NCBI GenBank assembly: GCA_007844125.1
Contig: CM017568.1
Span: 7,807,573 to 7,871,572, forward strand
Length of the DNA stretch: 64,000 nucleotides
Origin: Sinonovacula constricta
Lineage: Eukaryota; Mollusca; Bivalvia; Cardiida; Solecurtidae
Reading direction: 5' to 3'
Part shown: one piece after another, positions 21,111-36,010 of the stretch
Position numbering within the stretch: the first letter of the stretch is position 1
Layout of the letters: the number at the start of each line of letters is the position of its first letter
The notes under the pieces: model-generated
The model's database searches: none
Told to the model about the DNA's origin: nothing
What the model saw: only the letters and a program-made list of their open reading frames with translations
Position numbers and translations under genes: made by a program

Positions 21111-21421
21111 CTCCTTATGGTGGCGGTTGTGGGTATTGTGGGTTTAATTGTCGTTGTGTATTTAACATACAGTTAAACTTTTTGTTGTTTTATAAATTGT
21201 ATTCATTATATTCCCTTTGTATTGAAAGGGTCTTTGATAAACTAAGTGCGCAAAACCCATATTATTGTATTCAATTTATTCACGGAACTAAGGCAGACGC
21301 AAAAAGTGTGATATGGAAGCAAGACAATCCATACAAGCTAATATATGAACTGCCTGGAGTTAAGTCCCTTCTGACATTTTTTCAGCAAATTACCCCCACA
21401 CCTATTATACTTCTCAATACA

Positions 21422-21790
21422 TTTTGTTAGTTGTTGTTGCTGTTGTTGTTGCAATAGTTGTTGATTGATTGACAATAGATAAAGCTCTTGTGTGGCTTTA
21501 GAATAATATTGTTCAACCTCTTCTTTCCTCCTCCTTATCATCATCATCATTATCATCACCATCAACAACATCATCACTATAATCATCATCATCATCGCAA
21601 TCATCATAATTGACACTACCACAACCACCACAAGCGTCATCATTATAATCATTATCATCATCGTTATAATCTACATCATCGTCAATAATAACAATAACAT
21701 TATTATTATCATCATTAACAGCAATTAGTTCATTCCAGTGGTATCATGATCATCGCCGCTGCCACAAGCATCACCATCATCATAATCAAA
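21422..21790. repeat. TTG run followed by ATC/CAT-rich tract
   Basis: A short GTTGTTGTTG stretch at 21428-21465, then from about 21530 an impure CAT/ATC tract with CAC, AAC and ATT interruptions. The minus-strand frame of Met, Ile and Val across it is an artefact. Confidence 0.9.
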
Positions 21791-23444
<1,654 letters not shown>

Positions 23445-23820
23445 AATGTGACTGGTGTGGCAACATGTCGAATGATTAGGGTGACTGTGGCTGGGTGTAG
23501 CAACATGTCGAATGATTAGGGTGACTGTGGCTGGGTGTGGCAACATGTTGGATGTTTAGAGTGAATGTGACTGGGTGTGGCAACATGTCGAATGATAAGG
23601 GTGAATGTGACTTGGTGTGGCAACATGTCGAATGATTAGGGTGACTGTGACTTGGTGTGGCAACATGTCGAACGTTTAGGGTGAATGTGACTTGGTGTGG
23701 CAACATGTCGAATGATTAGGGTGACTGTGACTTGGTGTGGCAACATGTCGAATGATTAGGGTGAATGTGACTTTGTGTGGCAACATGTCGAATGATTAGG
23801 GTGACTGTGACTTGGTGTGG
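23445..23820. repeat. 40-bp array, left edge block
   Basis: Units mostly read TCGAATGATTAGGGTGACTG with GGCTGGGTGTAG or GACTTGGTGTGG, mixed with TCGAACGTTTAGG units. The same variants return at 25561-26790, so the left edge and that block share an origin. Confidence 0.85.
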
Positions 23821-25180
23821 CAACATGTCGAACGTTTAGGGTGAATGTGACTTGGTGTGGCAACATGTCGAACGTTTAGGGTGAGTGTGATTTGGTGTGG
23901 CAAAATGTCAAAGGTTAAGGGAGAATGTGATTTGGTGTGGCAACATGTCGGATATTTATGGTGAATGTGACTTGGTGTGGCAACATACAGGATATTTAGG
24001 GTGAATGTGACTTGGTGTGGCAACATGTCGAATGTTTAGGGTGAGTGTGACTTGGTGTGGCGACATATCGGATATTTATGGTGAATGTGACTGGATGTGG
24101 AAACATGTCGCAAAATTTAGGGCGAATGTGATTTGGGGTGGCAACATGTCGGATGTTTAGGGTGAATGTGACATGGTGCGGCAAAATGTTGGATATTTAG
24201 GGTGAATGTGAATTTGTGTAGCAACATGTCGTTTGTTTTGGGTGAATGCGAATTGGTGTGGCAACATGTCGGATACTTATGGTGAATGCGACTTGGTGTG
24301 GCAACATGTCGCCTGTTTATGGTGAATCTGACTTGGTGTGGCAACATGTCGGATGTTTAGTGTGAATGTGACTTGGTGTGGCACAATGTCGGATGTATAG
24401 GGTGAATGTGACATGGTGTGGCACAATGTTGGATATTTAAGGTGAATGTGAATTTGTGTAGCACATGACGGATGTTTAGGATGAATGTGACTTAGTGTGG
24501 CAACATGTCGAACGTTTAGGGTGAATGTGACTTGGTGTGGCAACATGTCGAACGTTTAGGGTGAGTGTGATTTGGTGTGGCAAAATGTCAAAGGTTAAGG
24601 GAGAATGTGATTTGGTGTGGCAACATGTCGGATATTTATGGTGAATGTGACTTGGTGTGGCAACATACAGGATATTTAGGGTGAATGTGACTTGGTGTGG
24701 CAACATGTCGAATGTTTAGGGTGAGTGTGACTTGGTGTGGCGACATATCGGATATTTATGGTGAATGTGACTGGATGTGGAAACATGTCGCAAAATTTAG
24801 GGCGAATGTGATTTGGGGTGGCAACATGTCGGATGTTTAGGGTGAATGTGACATGGTGCGGCAAAATGTTGGATATTTAGGGTGAATGTGAATTTGTGTA
24901 GCAACATGTCGTTTGTTTTGGGTGAATGCGAATTGGTGTGGCAACATGTCGGATACTTATGGTGAATGCGACTTGGTGTGGCAACATGTCGCCTGTTTAT
25001 GGTGAATCTGACTTGGTGTGGCAACATGTCGGATGTTTAGTGTGAATGTGACTTGGTGTGGCACAATGTCGGATGTATAGGGTGAATGTGACATGGTGTG
25101 GCACAATGTTGGATATTTAAGGTGAATGTGAATTTGTGTAGCACATGACGGATGTTTAGGATGAATGTGACTTAGTGTGG
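23821..25180. repeat. Two tandem copies of a 680-bp higher-order repeat
   Basis: 23821-24500 and 24501-25180 are nearly the same over 17 units. Distinctive units recur at the same offset: CAAAATGTCAAAGGTTAAGG, AACATACAGGATATTTAGG, AACATGTCGCAAAATTTAGG, AACATGTCGTTTGTTTTGGG and AGCACATGACGGATG. The units within one copy are much more diverged from each other than the two copies are, which is the definition of a higher-order repeat. Confidence 0.9.
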
Positions 25181-25560
25181 CAACATGTCAAAGGTTTACG
25201 GAGAATGTTACTTGCTGTAGCAACATGTCAAAGGTTTAGGGAGAATGTTACTTGCTGTGGCAACATGTCGTTTATTTATGGTGAATGTGACTTGGTGTGG
25301 CACGTGCTGGATATTTATGGTGAATGTGACTTGGTGTGGCACGTGTTGGATGTTTTGGTGAGTGTGACTTGGCGTGGCAACATGTCGTTTGTTTATGGTG
25401 GCAACATGTCGGATGTTTTGGTAAATGTGACTTGGTGTGGCAACATATCGGATGTTTAGGGTGAATGTGACTGTGTGTGGCACGTGTTGGATGTTTATGG
25501 TGAATGTGACTTGTTGTGGCAACATATCGGATATTAATGGTGAATGTGACTGAGTGTGGC
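25181..25560. repeat. 40-bp array, CACGTG-bearing module
   Basis: Begins with two units reading CAAAGGTTTA(C/G)GG and GAATGTTACTTGCTGT, followed by shortened units in which GGCACGTGCTGG or GGCACGTGTTGG replaces GGCAACATGTCGG, and a truncated unit (TGTTTATGGTGGCAACATG). The same module recurs at about 27588, 28888 and 29866, always with the same internal order. Confidence 0.88.
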
Positions 25561-26790
25561 AACATGTCGAATGATAAGGGTGACTGTGGCTGGGTGTAGC
25601 AACATGTCGAATGATTAGGGTGACTGTGGCTGGGTGTAGCAACATGTCGAACGTTTAGGGTAAATGTGACTTGGTGTGGCAACATGTCGAATGATTAGGG
25701 TGAATGTGATTGGTGTGGCAACATGTCGAACGTTTAGGGTGAATGTGACTTGGTGTGGCAACATGTCGAATGATAAGGGTGACTGTGGCTGGGTGTAGCA
25801 ACATGTCGAATGATAAGGGTGACTGTGGCTGGGTGTAGCAACATGTCGAACGTTTAGGGTGAATGTGACTTGGTGTGGCAACATGTCGAATGATTAGGGT
25901 GAATGTGACTGGTGTGGCAACATGTCGAATGATTAGGGTGAATGTGACTGGTGTGGCAACATGTCGAATGATAAGGGTGACTGTGGCTGGGTGTAGCAAC
26001 ATGTCGAATGATTAGGGTGAATGTGACTTGGTGTGGCAACATGTCGAATGATTAGGGTGAATGTGACTTGGTGTGGCAACATGTCGAATGATTAGGGTGA
26101 ATGTGACTGGTGTGGCAACATGTCGAATGATAAGGGTGACTGTGACTGGGTGTAGCAACATGTCGAATGTTTAGGGTGAATGTGACTTGGTGTGGCAACA
26201 TGTCGAATGATTAGGGTGAATGTGACTGGTGTGGCAACATGTCGAATGATAAGGGTGACTGTGGCTGGGTGTAGCAACATGTCGAATGATTAGGGTGAAT
26301 GTGACTGGGTGTGGCAACATGTCGAATGATTAGGGTGAATGTGACTTGGTGTGGCAACATGTCGAATGATTAGGGTGAATGTGACTGGGTGTAGCAACAT
26401 GTCGAATGATTAGGGTGACTGTGACTTGGTGTGACAACATGTCGAATGATTAGGGTGACTGTGGCTGGGTGTGGCAACATGGCGAATGATTAGGGTGACT
26501 GTGGCTGGATGTAGCAACATGTCGAATGATTAGGGTGACTGTGACTGGGTGTAGCAACATGTCGAATGATTAGGGTGACTGTGGCTGGGTGTAGCAACAT
26601 GTCGAATGATTAGGGTGGCTGGGTGTGGCAACATGTCGAATGATTAGGGTGAATGTGACTTGGTGTGGCAACATGTCGAATGATTAGGGTCAATGTGACT
26701 TGGTGTGGCAACATGTCGAACGTTTAGGGTGAATGTGACTTGGTGTGACAACATGTCGAACGTTTAGGGTGAATGTGACTTGGTGTGACA
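25561..26790. repeat. 40-bp array, AATGATTA block with short units
   Basis: Dominated by TCGAATGATTAGGG and TCGAATGATAAGGG units. Many units lack one base (GACTGGTGTGG, 39 bp) and one near 26610 lacks about six (AGGGTGGCTGGG). Phase is therefore lost repeatedly, unlike the later blocks. Confidence 0.85.
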
Positions 26791-29700
26791 ACATGTCGGA
26801 TATTTAGGGTTAATGTGAATTTGTGTAGCAACATGTCAGCTGTTTAGGGTGAGTGTGATTTAGTGTGGCAAAGTGTCAAAGGTTAAGGGAGAATGTGATT
26901 TGGTGTGGCAACATGTCGGATATTTATGGTGAATGTGAATTTGTGTAGCAACATGTCAGATGTTTTGGGTGAGTGTGATTTAGTGTGGCAAAATGTCAAA
27001 GGTTAAGGGAGAATGTGATTTGGTGTGGCAACATGTCGGATATTTATGGTGAATGTGACTTGGTGTGGCAACATACAGGATATTTAGGGTGAATGTGACT
27101 TGGTGTGGCAACATGTCGAATGTTTAGGGTGAGTGTGACTTGGTGTGGCGACATATCGGATATTTATGGTGAATGTGACTGGATGTTGAAACATGTCGCA
27201 AAATTTAGGGCGAATGTGATTTGGGGTGGCAACATGTCGGATGTTTAGGGTGAATGTGACATGGTGCGGCAAAATGTTGGATATTTAGGGTGAATGTGAA
27301 TTTGTGTAGCAACATGTCGTTTGTTTTGGGTGAATGCGAATTGGTGTGGCAACATGTCGGATATTTATGGTGAATGCGACTTGGTGTGGCAACATGCGCC
27401 TGTTTATGGTGAATCTGACTTGGTGTGGCAACATGTCGGATGTTTAGTGTGAATGTGACTTGGTGTGGCACAATGTCGGATGTATAGGGTGAATGTGACA
27501 TGGTGTGGCACAATGTTGGATATTTAAGGTGAATGTGAATTTGTGTAGCACATGACGGATGTTTAGGATGAATGTGACTTAGTGTGGCAACATGTCAAAG
27601 GTTTACGGAGAATGTTACTTGCTGTAGCAACATGTCAAAGGTTTAGGGAGAATGTTACTTGCTGTGGCAACATGTCGTTTATTTATGGTGAATGTGACTT
27701 GGTGTGGCACGTGCTGGATATTTATGGTGAATGTGACTTGGTGTGGCACGTGTTGGATGTTTTGGTGAGTGTGACTTGGCGTGGCAACATGTCGTTTGTT
27801 TATGGTGGCAACATGTCGGATGTTTTGGTAAATGTGACTTGGTGTGGCAACATATCGGATGTTTAGGGTGAATGTGACTGTGTGTGGCACGTGTTGGATG
27901 TTTATGGTGAATGTGACTTGTTGTGGCAACATATCGGATATTAATGGTGAATGTGACTGAGTGTGGCAACATGTTGGATATTTAGGGTTTATCTGACTTG
28001 GTGTGGCAACATGTCGGATGTTTAGAGTAAATGTGACTTGGTGTGGCAACATATCGGATGTTTAGGGTGAATGTGACTGTGTGTGGCACGTGTTGGATGT
28101 TTATGGTGAGTGTGACTTGGTGTGGCGACATATCGGATATTTATGGTGAATGTGACTGGATGTGGAAACATGTCGCAAAATTTAGGGCGAATGTGATTTG
28201 AGGGTGGCAACATGTCGGATGTTTAGGGTGAATGTGACATGGTGCGGCAAAATGTTGGATATTTAGGGTGAATGTGAATTTGTGTAGCAACATGTCGTTT
28301 GTTTTGGGTGAATGCGAATTGGTGTGGCAACATGTCGGATATTTATGGTGAATGTGACTTGGTGTGGCAACATACAGGATATTTAGGGTGAATGTGACTT
28401 GGTGTGGCAACATGTCGAATGTTTAGGGTGAGTGTGACTTGGTGTGGCGACATATCGGATATTTATGGTGAATGTGACTGGATGTTGAAACATGTCGCAA
28501 AATTTAGGGCGAATGTGATTTGGGGTGGCAACATGTCGGATGTTTAGGGTGAATGTGACATGGTGCGGCAAAATGTTGGATATTTAGGGTGAATGTGAAT
28601 TTGTGTAGCAACATGTCGTTTGTTTTGGGTGAATGCGAATTGGTGTGGCAACATGTCGGATACTTATGGTGAATGCGACTTGGTGTGGCAACATGTCACC
28701 TGTTTATGGTGAATCTGACTTGGTGTGGCAACATGTCGGATGTTTAGTGTGAATGTGACTTGGTGTGGCACAATGTCGGATGTATAGGGTGAATGTGACA
28801 TGGTGTGGCACAATGTTGGATATTTAAGGTGAATGTGAATTTGTGTAGCACATGACGGATGTTTAGGATGAATGTGACTTAGTGTGGCAACATGTCAAAG
28901 GTTTACGGAGAATGTTACTTGCTGTAGCAACATGTCAAAGGTTTAGGGAGAATGTTACTTGCTGTGGCAACATGTCGTTTATTTATGGTGAATGTGACTT
29001 GGTGTGGCACGTGCTGGATATTTATGGTGAATGTGACTTGGTGTGGCACGTGTTGGATGTTTTGGTGAGTGTGACTTGGCGTGGCAACATGTCGTTTGTT
29101 TATGGTGGCAATATGTCGGATGATTTGGTAAATGTGACTTGGTGTGGCAACATATCGGATGTTTAGGGTGAATGTGACTGTGTGTGGCACGTGTTGGATG
29201 TTTATGGTGAATGTGACTTGTTGTGGCAACATATCGGATATTAATGGTGAATGTGACTGAGTGTGGCAACATGTTGGATATTTAGGGTTTATCTGACTTG
29301 GTGTGGCAACATGTCGGATGTTTAGAGTAAATGTGACTTGGTGTGGCAACATATCGGATGTTTAGGGTGAATGTGACTGTGTGTGGCACGTGTTGGATGT
29401 TTATGGTGAGTGTGACTTGGTGTGGCGACATATCGGATATTTATGGTGAATGTGACTGGATGTGGAAACATGTCGCAAAATTTAGGGCGAATGTGATTTG
29501 GGGTGGCAACATGTCGGATGTTTAGGGTGAATGTGACATGGTGCGGCAAAATGTTGGATATTTAGGGTGAATGTGAATTTGTGTAGCAACATGTCGTTTG
29601 TTTTGGGTGAATGCGAATTGGTGTGGCAACATGTCGGATACTTATGGTGAATGCGACTTGGTGTGGCAACATGTCGCCTGTTTATGGTGAATCTGACTTG

Positions 29701-30480
29701 GTGTGGCAACATGTCGGATGTTTAGTGTGAATGTGACTTGGTGTGGCACAATGTCGGATGTATAGGGTGAATGTGACATGGTGTGGCACAATGTTGGATA
29801 TTTAAGGTGAATGTGAATTTGTGTAGCACATGACGGATGTTTAGGATGAATGTGACTTAGTGTGGCAACATGTCAAAGGTTTACGGAGAATGTTACTTGC
29901 TGTAGCAACATGTCAAAGGTTTAGGGAGAATGTTACTTGCTGTGGCAACATGTCGTTTATTTATGGTGAATGTGACTTGGTGTGGCACGTGCTGGATATT
30001 TATGGTGAATGTGACTTGGTGTGGCACGTGTTGGATGTTTTGGTGAGTGTGACTTGGCGTGGCAACATGTCGTTTGTTTATGGTGGCAACATGTCGGATG
30101 TTTTGGTAAATGTGACTTGGTGTGGCAACATATCGGATGTTTAGGGTGAATGTGACTGTGTGTGGCACGTGTTGGATGTTTATGGTGAATGTGACTTGTT
30201 GTGGCAACATATCGGATATTAATGGTGAATGTGACTGAGTGTGGCAACATGTTGGATATTTAGGGTTTATCTGACTTGGTGTGGCAACATGTCGGATGTT
30301 TAGAGTAATTGTGACTTGGTGTGGCAACATATCGGATGTTTAGGGTGAATGTGACTGTGTGTGGCACGTGTTGGATGTTTATGGTGAATGTGACTTGTTG
30401 TGGCAACATATCGGATATTAATGGTGAATGTGACTTGGTGTGGCAACATGTTGGATATTAAGGGTTCATCTGACTTGGTG
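26791..30480. repeat. 40-bp array, rearranged copies of the 680-bp body and CACGTG module
   Basis: The module seen at 25181 returns starting at about 27588, 28888 and 29866 (spacings about 2,407, 1,300 and 978 bp from first to last). Each return is preceded by part of the 680-bp body and followed by a GGTTTATCTGACTTGG unit. The 322-bp difference between the last two spacings is explained by an extra stretch near 28340-28660, where the order jumps back to the AACATACAGG unit. One copy carries AATATGTCGGATGATTTGG in place of AACATGTCGGATGTTTTGG (29109 region). Confidence 0.85.
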
Positions 30481-31130
30481 TGGTAACATTTCGGATGTTT
30501 AGAGTAAATGTGATTTGGTGTGGTAACATGTTTGATGTTCACAGTGAATGTCATTTGGTGTAGCAACATGTCGGATGTTTAAGGTGAATTTGACTGGGTT
30601 TGGCAACAAGTCGGATATTTAGTGTCAATGTGATTGGTGTGGTAACATGTTGGATGTTTAGGATGAATGTCACTTGGTGTGGCAACGTATCGGATGTTTA
30701 GGGTGAATGTGACTTGGTGTGGCAACAAGGCGGATGTTTAGGGTGAATGTGACGTGGTGTGGCAATATGTCGGATGTTTAGGGTGAATGTCACTTGGTGT
30801 GGTAACATGTTGGATGTATAGGGTGAATGTGACTTGGTGTGGCAACAAGTCGGATGTTTAGTGTCAATGTGATTTTAGTGGTACATAATGGATGTTTAGA
30901 GTGAATATGATTTGGTGCAGTAACATTTTGGATGTTTAGGATGTATGTGACTTGGTGTAGCAACATGTCGGATGTTTAGGGTGAATGTGACTTGGTGTAG
31001 CAACATGTCGGATGTTTAGGGTGAATGTGACTTGGTGAAGCAACATGTCGGATGTTTGGGGTAATTGAGACTGGGTGAGGCAAAAAGTCAGCTATTTATG
31101 GTGAATGTGACGAGGTGTGGCAACATGTTG
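30481..31130. repeat. 40-bp array, diverged transition block
   Basis: Units here are individually diverged (GGTAACATTTCGG, AACAAGTCGGATATTTAGTG, GGTACATAATGG), with small indels and no clear higher-order period. The block separates the rearranged region from the uniform block that follows. Confidence 0.8.
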
Positions 31131-34100
31131 AACACTTAGGGCGAATGTGCCTTGGTGTGGCAACATACAGAATGTTTAGGGTGAATGTGCCTTGGTGTGG
31201 CAACATACAGGATGTTTAGGGTGAATGTGATTTGGTGTGGCAAAATGTCGGATATTTAGGGTGAATAGGCCTTGGTGTGGCAACATATATGATGTTTAGG
31301 GTGAATGTGCCTTGGTGTGGCAACATACAGGATGTTTATGGTGAATGTGATTTGGTGTGGCAACATGTCGGATGTTTAGGGTGAATGTAACTTGGTGTGG
31401 CAACATAAAGGATGTTTAGGGTGAATGTGCCTTGGTGTGGCAACATACAGGATGTTTAGGGTGAATGTGCCTTGGTGTGGCAACATGTCGGATGTTTAGG
31501 GTGAATGTGCCTTGGTGTGGCAACATAAAGGATGTTTAGGGTGAATGTGCCTTGGTGTGGCAACATACAGGATGTTTAGGGTGAATGTGCCTTGGTGTGG
31601 CAACATACAGGATATTTAGGGTGAATGTGCCTTGGTGTGTCAACATACAGGATGTTTAGGGTAAATGTGCCTTGGTGTGGCAACATACAGCATGTTTAGG
31701 GTGAATGTGATTTGGTGTGGCAACATGTCGGATATTTAGGGTGAATGTAACTTGGTGTGTCAACATACAGGATGTTTAGGGTGAATGTGCCTTGTTGTGG
31801 CAACATGTCGGATGTTTAGGGTGAATGTGCCTTGGTGTGGCAACATACAGCATGTTTAGGGTGAATGTGCCTTGGTGTGGCAACATACAGGATGTTTAGG
31901 GTGAATGTGCCTTGGTGTGTCAACATACAGGATGTTTAGGGTGAATGTGCCTTGGTGTGGCAACATACAGGATGTTTAGGGTGAATGTGCCTTGGTGTGG
32001 CAACATACAGGACGTTTAGGGTGAATGTGCCTTGGTGTGTCAACATACTGGATGTTTAGGGTGAATGTGCCTTGGTGTGGCAACATACTGGATGTTTAGG
32101 GTGAATGTGCCTTGGTGTGGCAACATACAGGATGTTTAGGGTGAATGTGCCTTGGTGTGGCAACATACAGGATGTTTAGGGTGAATGTGCCTTGGTGTGT
32201 CAACATACAGGATGTTTAGGGTGAATGTGATTTGGTGTGGCAACATACTGGATGTTTAGGGTGAATGTGATTTCGTGTGGCAACATACTGGATGTTTAGG
32301 GTGAATGTGATTTGGTGTGTCAACATACAGGATGTTTAGGGTGAATGTGATTTCGTGTGGCAACATACTGGATGTTTAGGGTGAATGTGCCTTGGTGTGT
32401 CAACATACAGGATGTTTAGGGTGAATGTGCCTTGGTGTGTCAACATACAGGATGTTTAGGGTGAATGTGCCTTGGTGTGTCAACATACAGGATGTTTAGG
32501 GTGAATGTGCCTTGGTGTGGCAACATACAGGATGTTAAGGGTGAATGTGCCTTGGTGTGGCAACATACTGGATGTTTAGGGTGAATGTGATTTGGTGTGG
32601 CAACATACTGGATGTTTAGGGTGAATGTGATTTGGTGTGGCAACATACAGGATGTTTAGGGTGAATGTGCCTTGGTGTGGCAACATACAGGATGTTTAGG
32701 GTGAATGTGCCTTGGTGTGTCAACATACAGGATGTTTAGGGTGAATGTGCCTTGGTGTGGCAACATACAGGATGTTTAGGGTGAATGTGCCTTGGTGTGG
32801 TAACATACAGGATGTTTAGGGTGAATGTGCCTTGGTGTGGCAACATACTGGATGTTTAGGGTGAATGTGCCTTGGTGTGGTAACATACAGGATGTTTAGG
32901 GTGAATGTGCCTTGGTGTGGCAACATACAGGATGTTTAGGGTGAATGTGCCTTGGTGTGGTAACATACAGGATGTTTAGGGTGAATGTGCCTTGGTGTGG
33001 CAACATACAGGATGTTTAGGGTGAATGTGCCTTGGTGTGGTAACATACAGGATGTTTAGGGTGAATGTGCCTTGGTGTGGCAACATACAGGATGTTTAGG
33101 GTGAATGTGCCTTGGTGTGGTAACATACAGGATGTTTAGGGTGAATGTGCCTTGGTGTGGCAACATACAGGATGTTTAGGGTGAATGTGCCTTGGTGTGT
33201 CAACATACAGGATGTTTAGGGTGAATGTGCCTTGGTGTGGCAACAAACAGGATGTTAAGGGTGAATGTGCCTTGGTGTGGCAACATACAGGATGTTTAGG
33301 GTGAATGTGCCTTGGTGTGGCAACATGCAGGATGTTTAGGGTGAATGTGCCTTGGTGTGGCAACATACAGGATGTTTAGGGTAAATGTGATTTGGTGTGG
33401 CAACATGTCGGATAATTAGGGTGAATGTAACTTGGTGTGGCAACATACAGGATGTTTAGGGTGAATGTGCCTTGGTGTGTCAGCATACAGGATGTTTAGG
33501 GTGAATGTGCCTTGGTGTGGCAAAATACAGGATGTTTAGGGTGAATGTGATTTGGTGTGGCAACATGTCGGATATTTAGGGTGAATGTAACTTGGTGTGG
33601 CAACATACAGGATGTTTAGGGTGAATGTGCCTTGGTGTGGCAACATACAGGATGTTTAGGGTGAATGTGATTTGGTGTGGCAACATACAGGATGTTTATG
33701 CTGAATGTGACTTTGTGTGGCAACATACAGGTAGTTTAGGGTGAATGTGATTTGGTGTGTCAACATACAGGATGTTTAGGGTGAATGTGATTTGGTGTGG
33801 CAACATACTGAATGTTTAGGATGAATGTGATTTGGTGTGGCAACATACTGGATGTTTAGAGTGAATGTGATTTGGTGTGGCAACATACTGGATGTTTAGA
33901 GTGAATTTGATTTGGTGTGGCAACATACTGGATGTTTAGGGTGAATGTGATTTGGTGTGTCAACATACAGGATGTTTAGAGTGAATGTGATTTGGTGTGG
34001 CAACATACTGGATGTTTAGGGTGAATGTGATTTGGTGTGGCAACATACTGGATGTTTAGGGTGAATGTGCCTTGGTGTGGCAACATACAGGATGTTTAGG

Positions 34101-36010
34101 GTGAATGTGCCTTGTTGTGGCAACATACAGGATGTTTAGGGTGAATGTGATTTGGTGTGGCAACATACTGGATGTTTAGGGTGAATGTGATTTGGTGTGG
34201 CAACATACTGGATGTTTAGGGTGAATGTGCCTTGGTGTGTCAACATACAGGATGTTTAGGGTGAATGTGCCTTGGTGTGGCAACATACAGGATGTTTAGG
34301 GTGAATGTGCCTTGGTGTGGCAACATACTGGATGTTTAGGGTGAATGTGCCTTGGTGTGTCAACATACAGGATGTTTAGGGTGAATGTGATTTGGTGTGG
34401 CAACATACTGAATGTTTAGGGTGAATGTGATTTGGTGTGGCAACATACTGGATGTTTAGGCTGAATGTGCCTTGGTGTGGCAACATACAGGATGTTTAGG
34501 GTGAATGTGCCTTGGTGTGTCAACATACAGGATGTTTAGGGTGAATGTGATTTGGTGTGGCAACATACTGGATGTTTAGGGTGAATGTGATTTGGTGTGT
34601 CAACATACAGGATGTTTAGGGTGAATGTGATTTGGTGTGGCAACATACTGGATGTTTAGGGTGAATGTGATTTGGTGTGTCAACATACAGGATGTTTAGG
34701 GTGAATGTGATTTGGTGTGGCAACATACAGGATGATTAGGGTGAATGTGATTTGGTGTGGCAACATACTGGATGTTTAGGGTGAATGTGCCTTGGTGTGG
34801 CAACATACAGGATGTTTAGGGTGAATGTGCCTTGGTGTGTCAACATACAGGATGTTTAGGGTGAATGTGCCTTGGTGTGGCAACATACAGGATGTTTAGG
34901 GTGAATGTGCCTTGGTGTGGCAACATACAGGATGTTTAGGGTGAATGTGCCTTGGTGTGGCAACATACAGGATGTTTAGGGTGAATGTTCCTTGGTGTGT
35001 CAACATACAGGATGTTTAGGGTAAATGTGCCTTGGTGTGGCAACATACAGGATGTTTAGGGTGAATGTGCCTTGGTGTGTCAACATACAGGATGTTTAGG
35101 GTGAATGTGCCTTGGTGTGGCAACATACAGGATGTTTAGGGTGAATGTGCCTTGGTGTGTCAACATACAGGATGTTTAGGGTGAATGTGCCTTGGTGTGG
35201 CAACATACAGGATGTTTAGGGTGAATGTGCCTTGGTGTGTCAACATACAGGATGTTTAGGGTGAATGTGCCTTGGTGTGGCAACATACAGGATGTTTAGG
35301 GTGAATGTGCCTTGGTGTGGCAACATATAGGATGTTTAGGGTGAATGTGCCTTGGTGTGGCAACATACAGGATGTTTAGGGTGAATGTGCCTTGGTGTGG
35401 CAACATACAGGATGTTTAGGGTGAATGTGCCTTGGTGTGGCAACATACAGGATGTTTAGGGTGAATGTGCCTTGGTGTGGTAACATACAGGATGTTAAGG
35501 GTGAATGTGCCTTGGTGTGGCAACATACAGCATGTTTAGGGTGAATGTGCCTTGGTGTGTCAACATACTGGTTGTTTAGGGTGAATGTGCCTTGGTGTGG
35601 CAACATATAGGATGTTTATGGTGAATGTGATTTGGTGTGTCAACATACAGGATGTTTAGGGTGAATGTGCCTTGGTGTGGCAACATACAGGATGTTTAGG
35701 GTGAATGTGCCTTGGTGTGGCAACATATAGGATGTTTATGGTGAATGTGATTTGGTGTGGCAACATGTCGGATATTTAGGGTGAATGTAACTTGGTGTGG
35801 CAACATACAGGATGTTTAGGGTGAATGTGATTTGGTGTGGCAACATGTCGGATATTTAGGGTGAATGTGCCTTGGTGTGGCAACATACAGGATGTTTAGG
35901 GTGAATGTGCCTTGGTGTGGCAACATACAGGATGTTTAGGGTGAATGTGCCTTGGTGTGGCAACATGTCGGATATTTAGGGTGAATGTAACTTGGTGTGG
36001 CAACATACAG
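31131..36010. repeat. 40-bp array, uniform ACAGG/ACTGG block
   Basis: About 122 units in constant 40-bp phase, with CAACATACAGGATG or CAACATACTGGATG instead of CAACATGTCGGATG, and GTGCCTTGG or GTGATTTGG instead of GTGACTTGG. The standard variant thus loses the unit's CpG and its ACATGT site. Scattered CATGTCGGAT(A/G) units remain, often followed by GTAACTTGG. Another frequent change is GGTGTGTCAAC for GGTGTGGCAAC. Order is irregular, with no long higher-order period that I can see. Confidence 0.92.

Noticed and set aside
31131..36010. ACAGG variant as CpG deamination of the standard unit.
   Set aside because: The change is GTC to ACA over three adjacent bases, and the G of the CpG is kept while the C becomes A. 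This is not the C-to-T or G-to-A expected from deamination.
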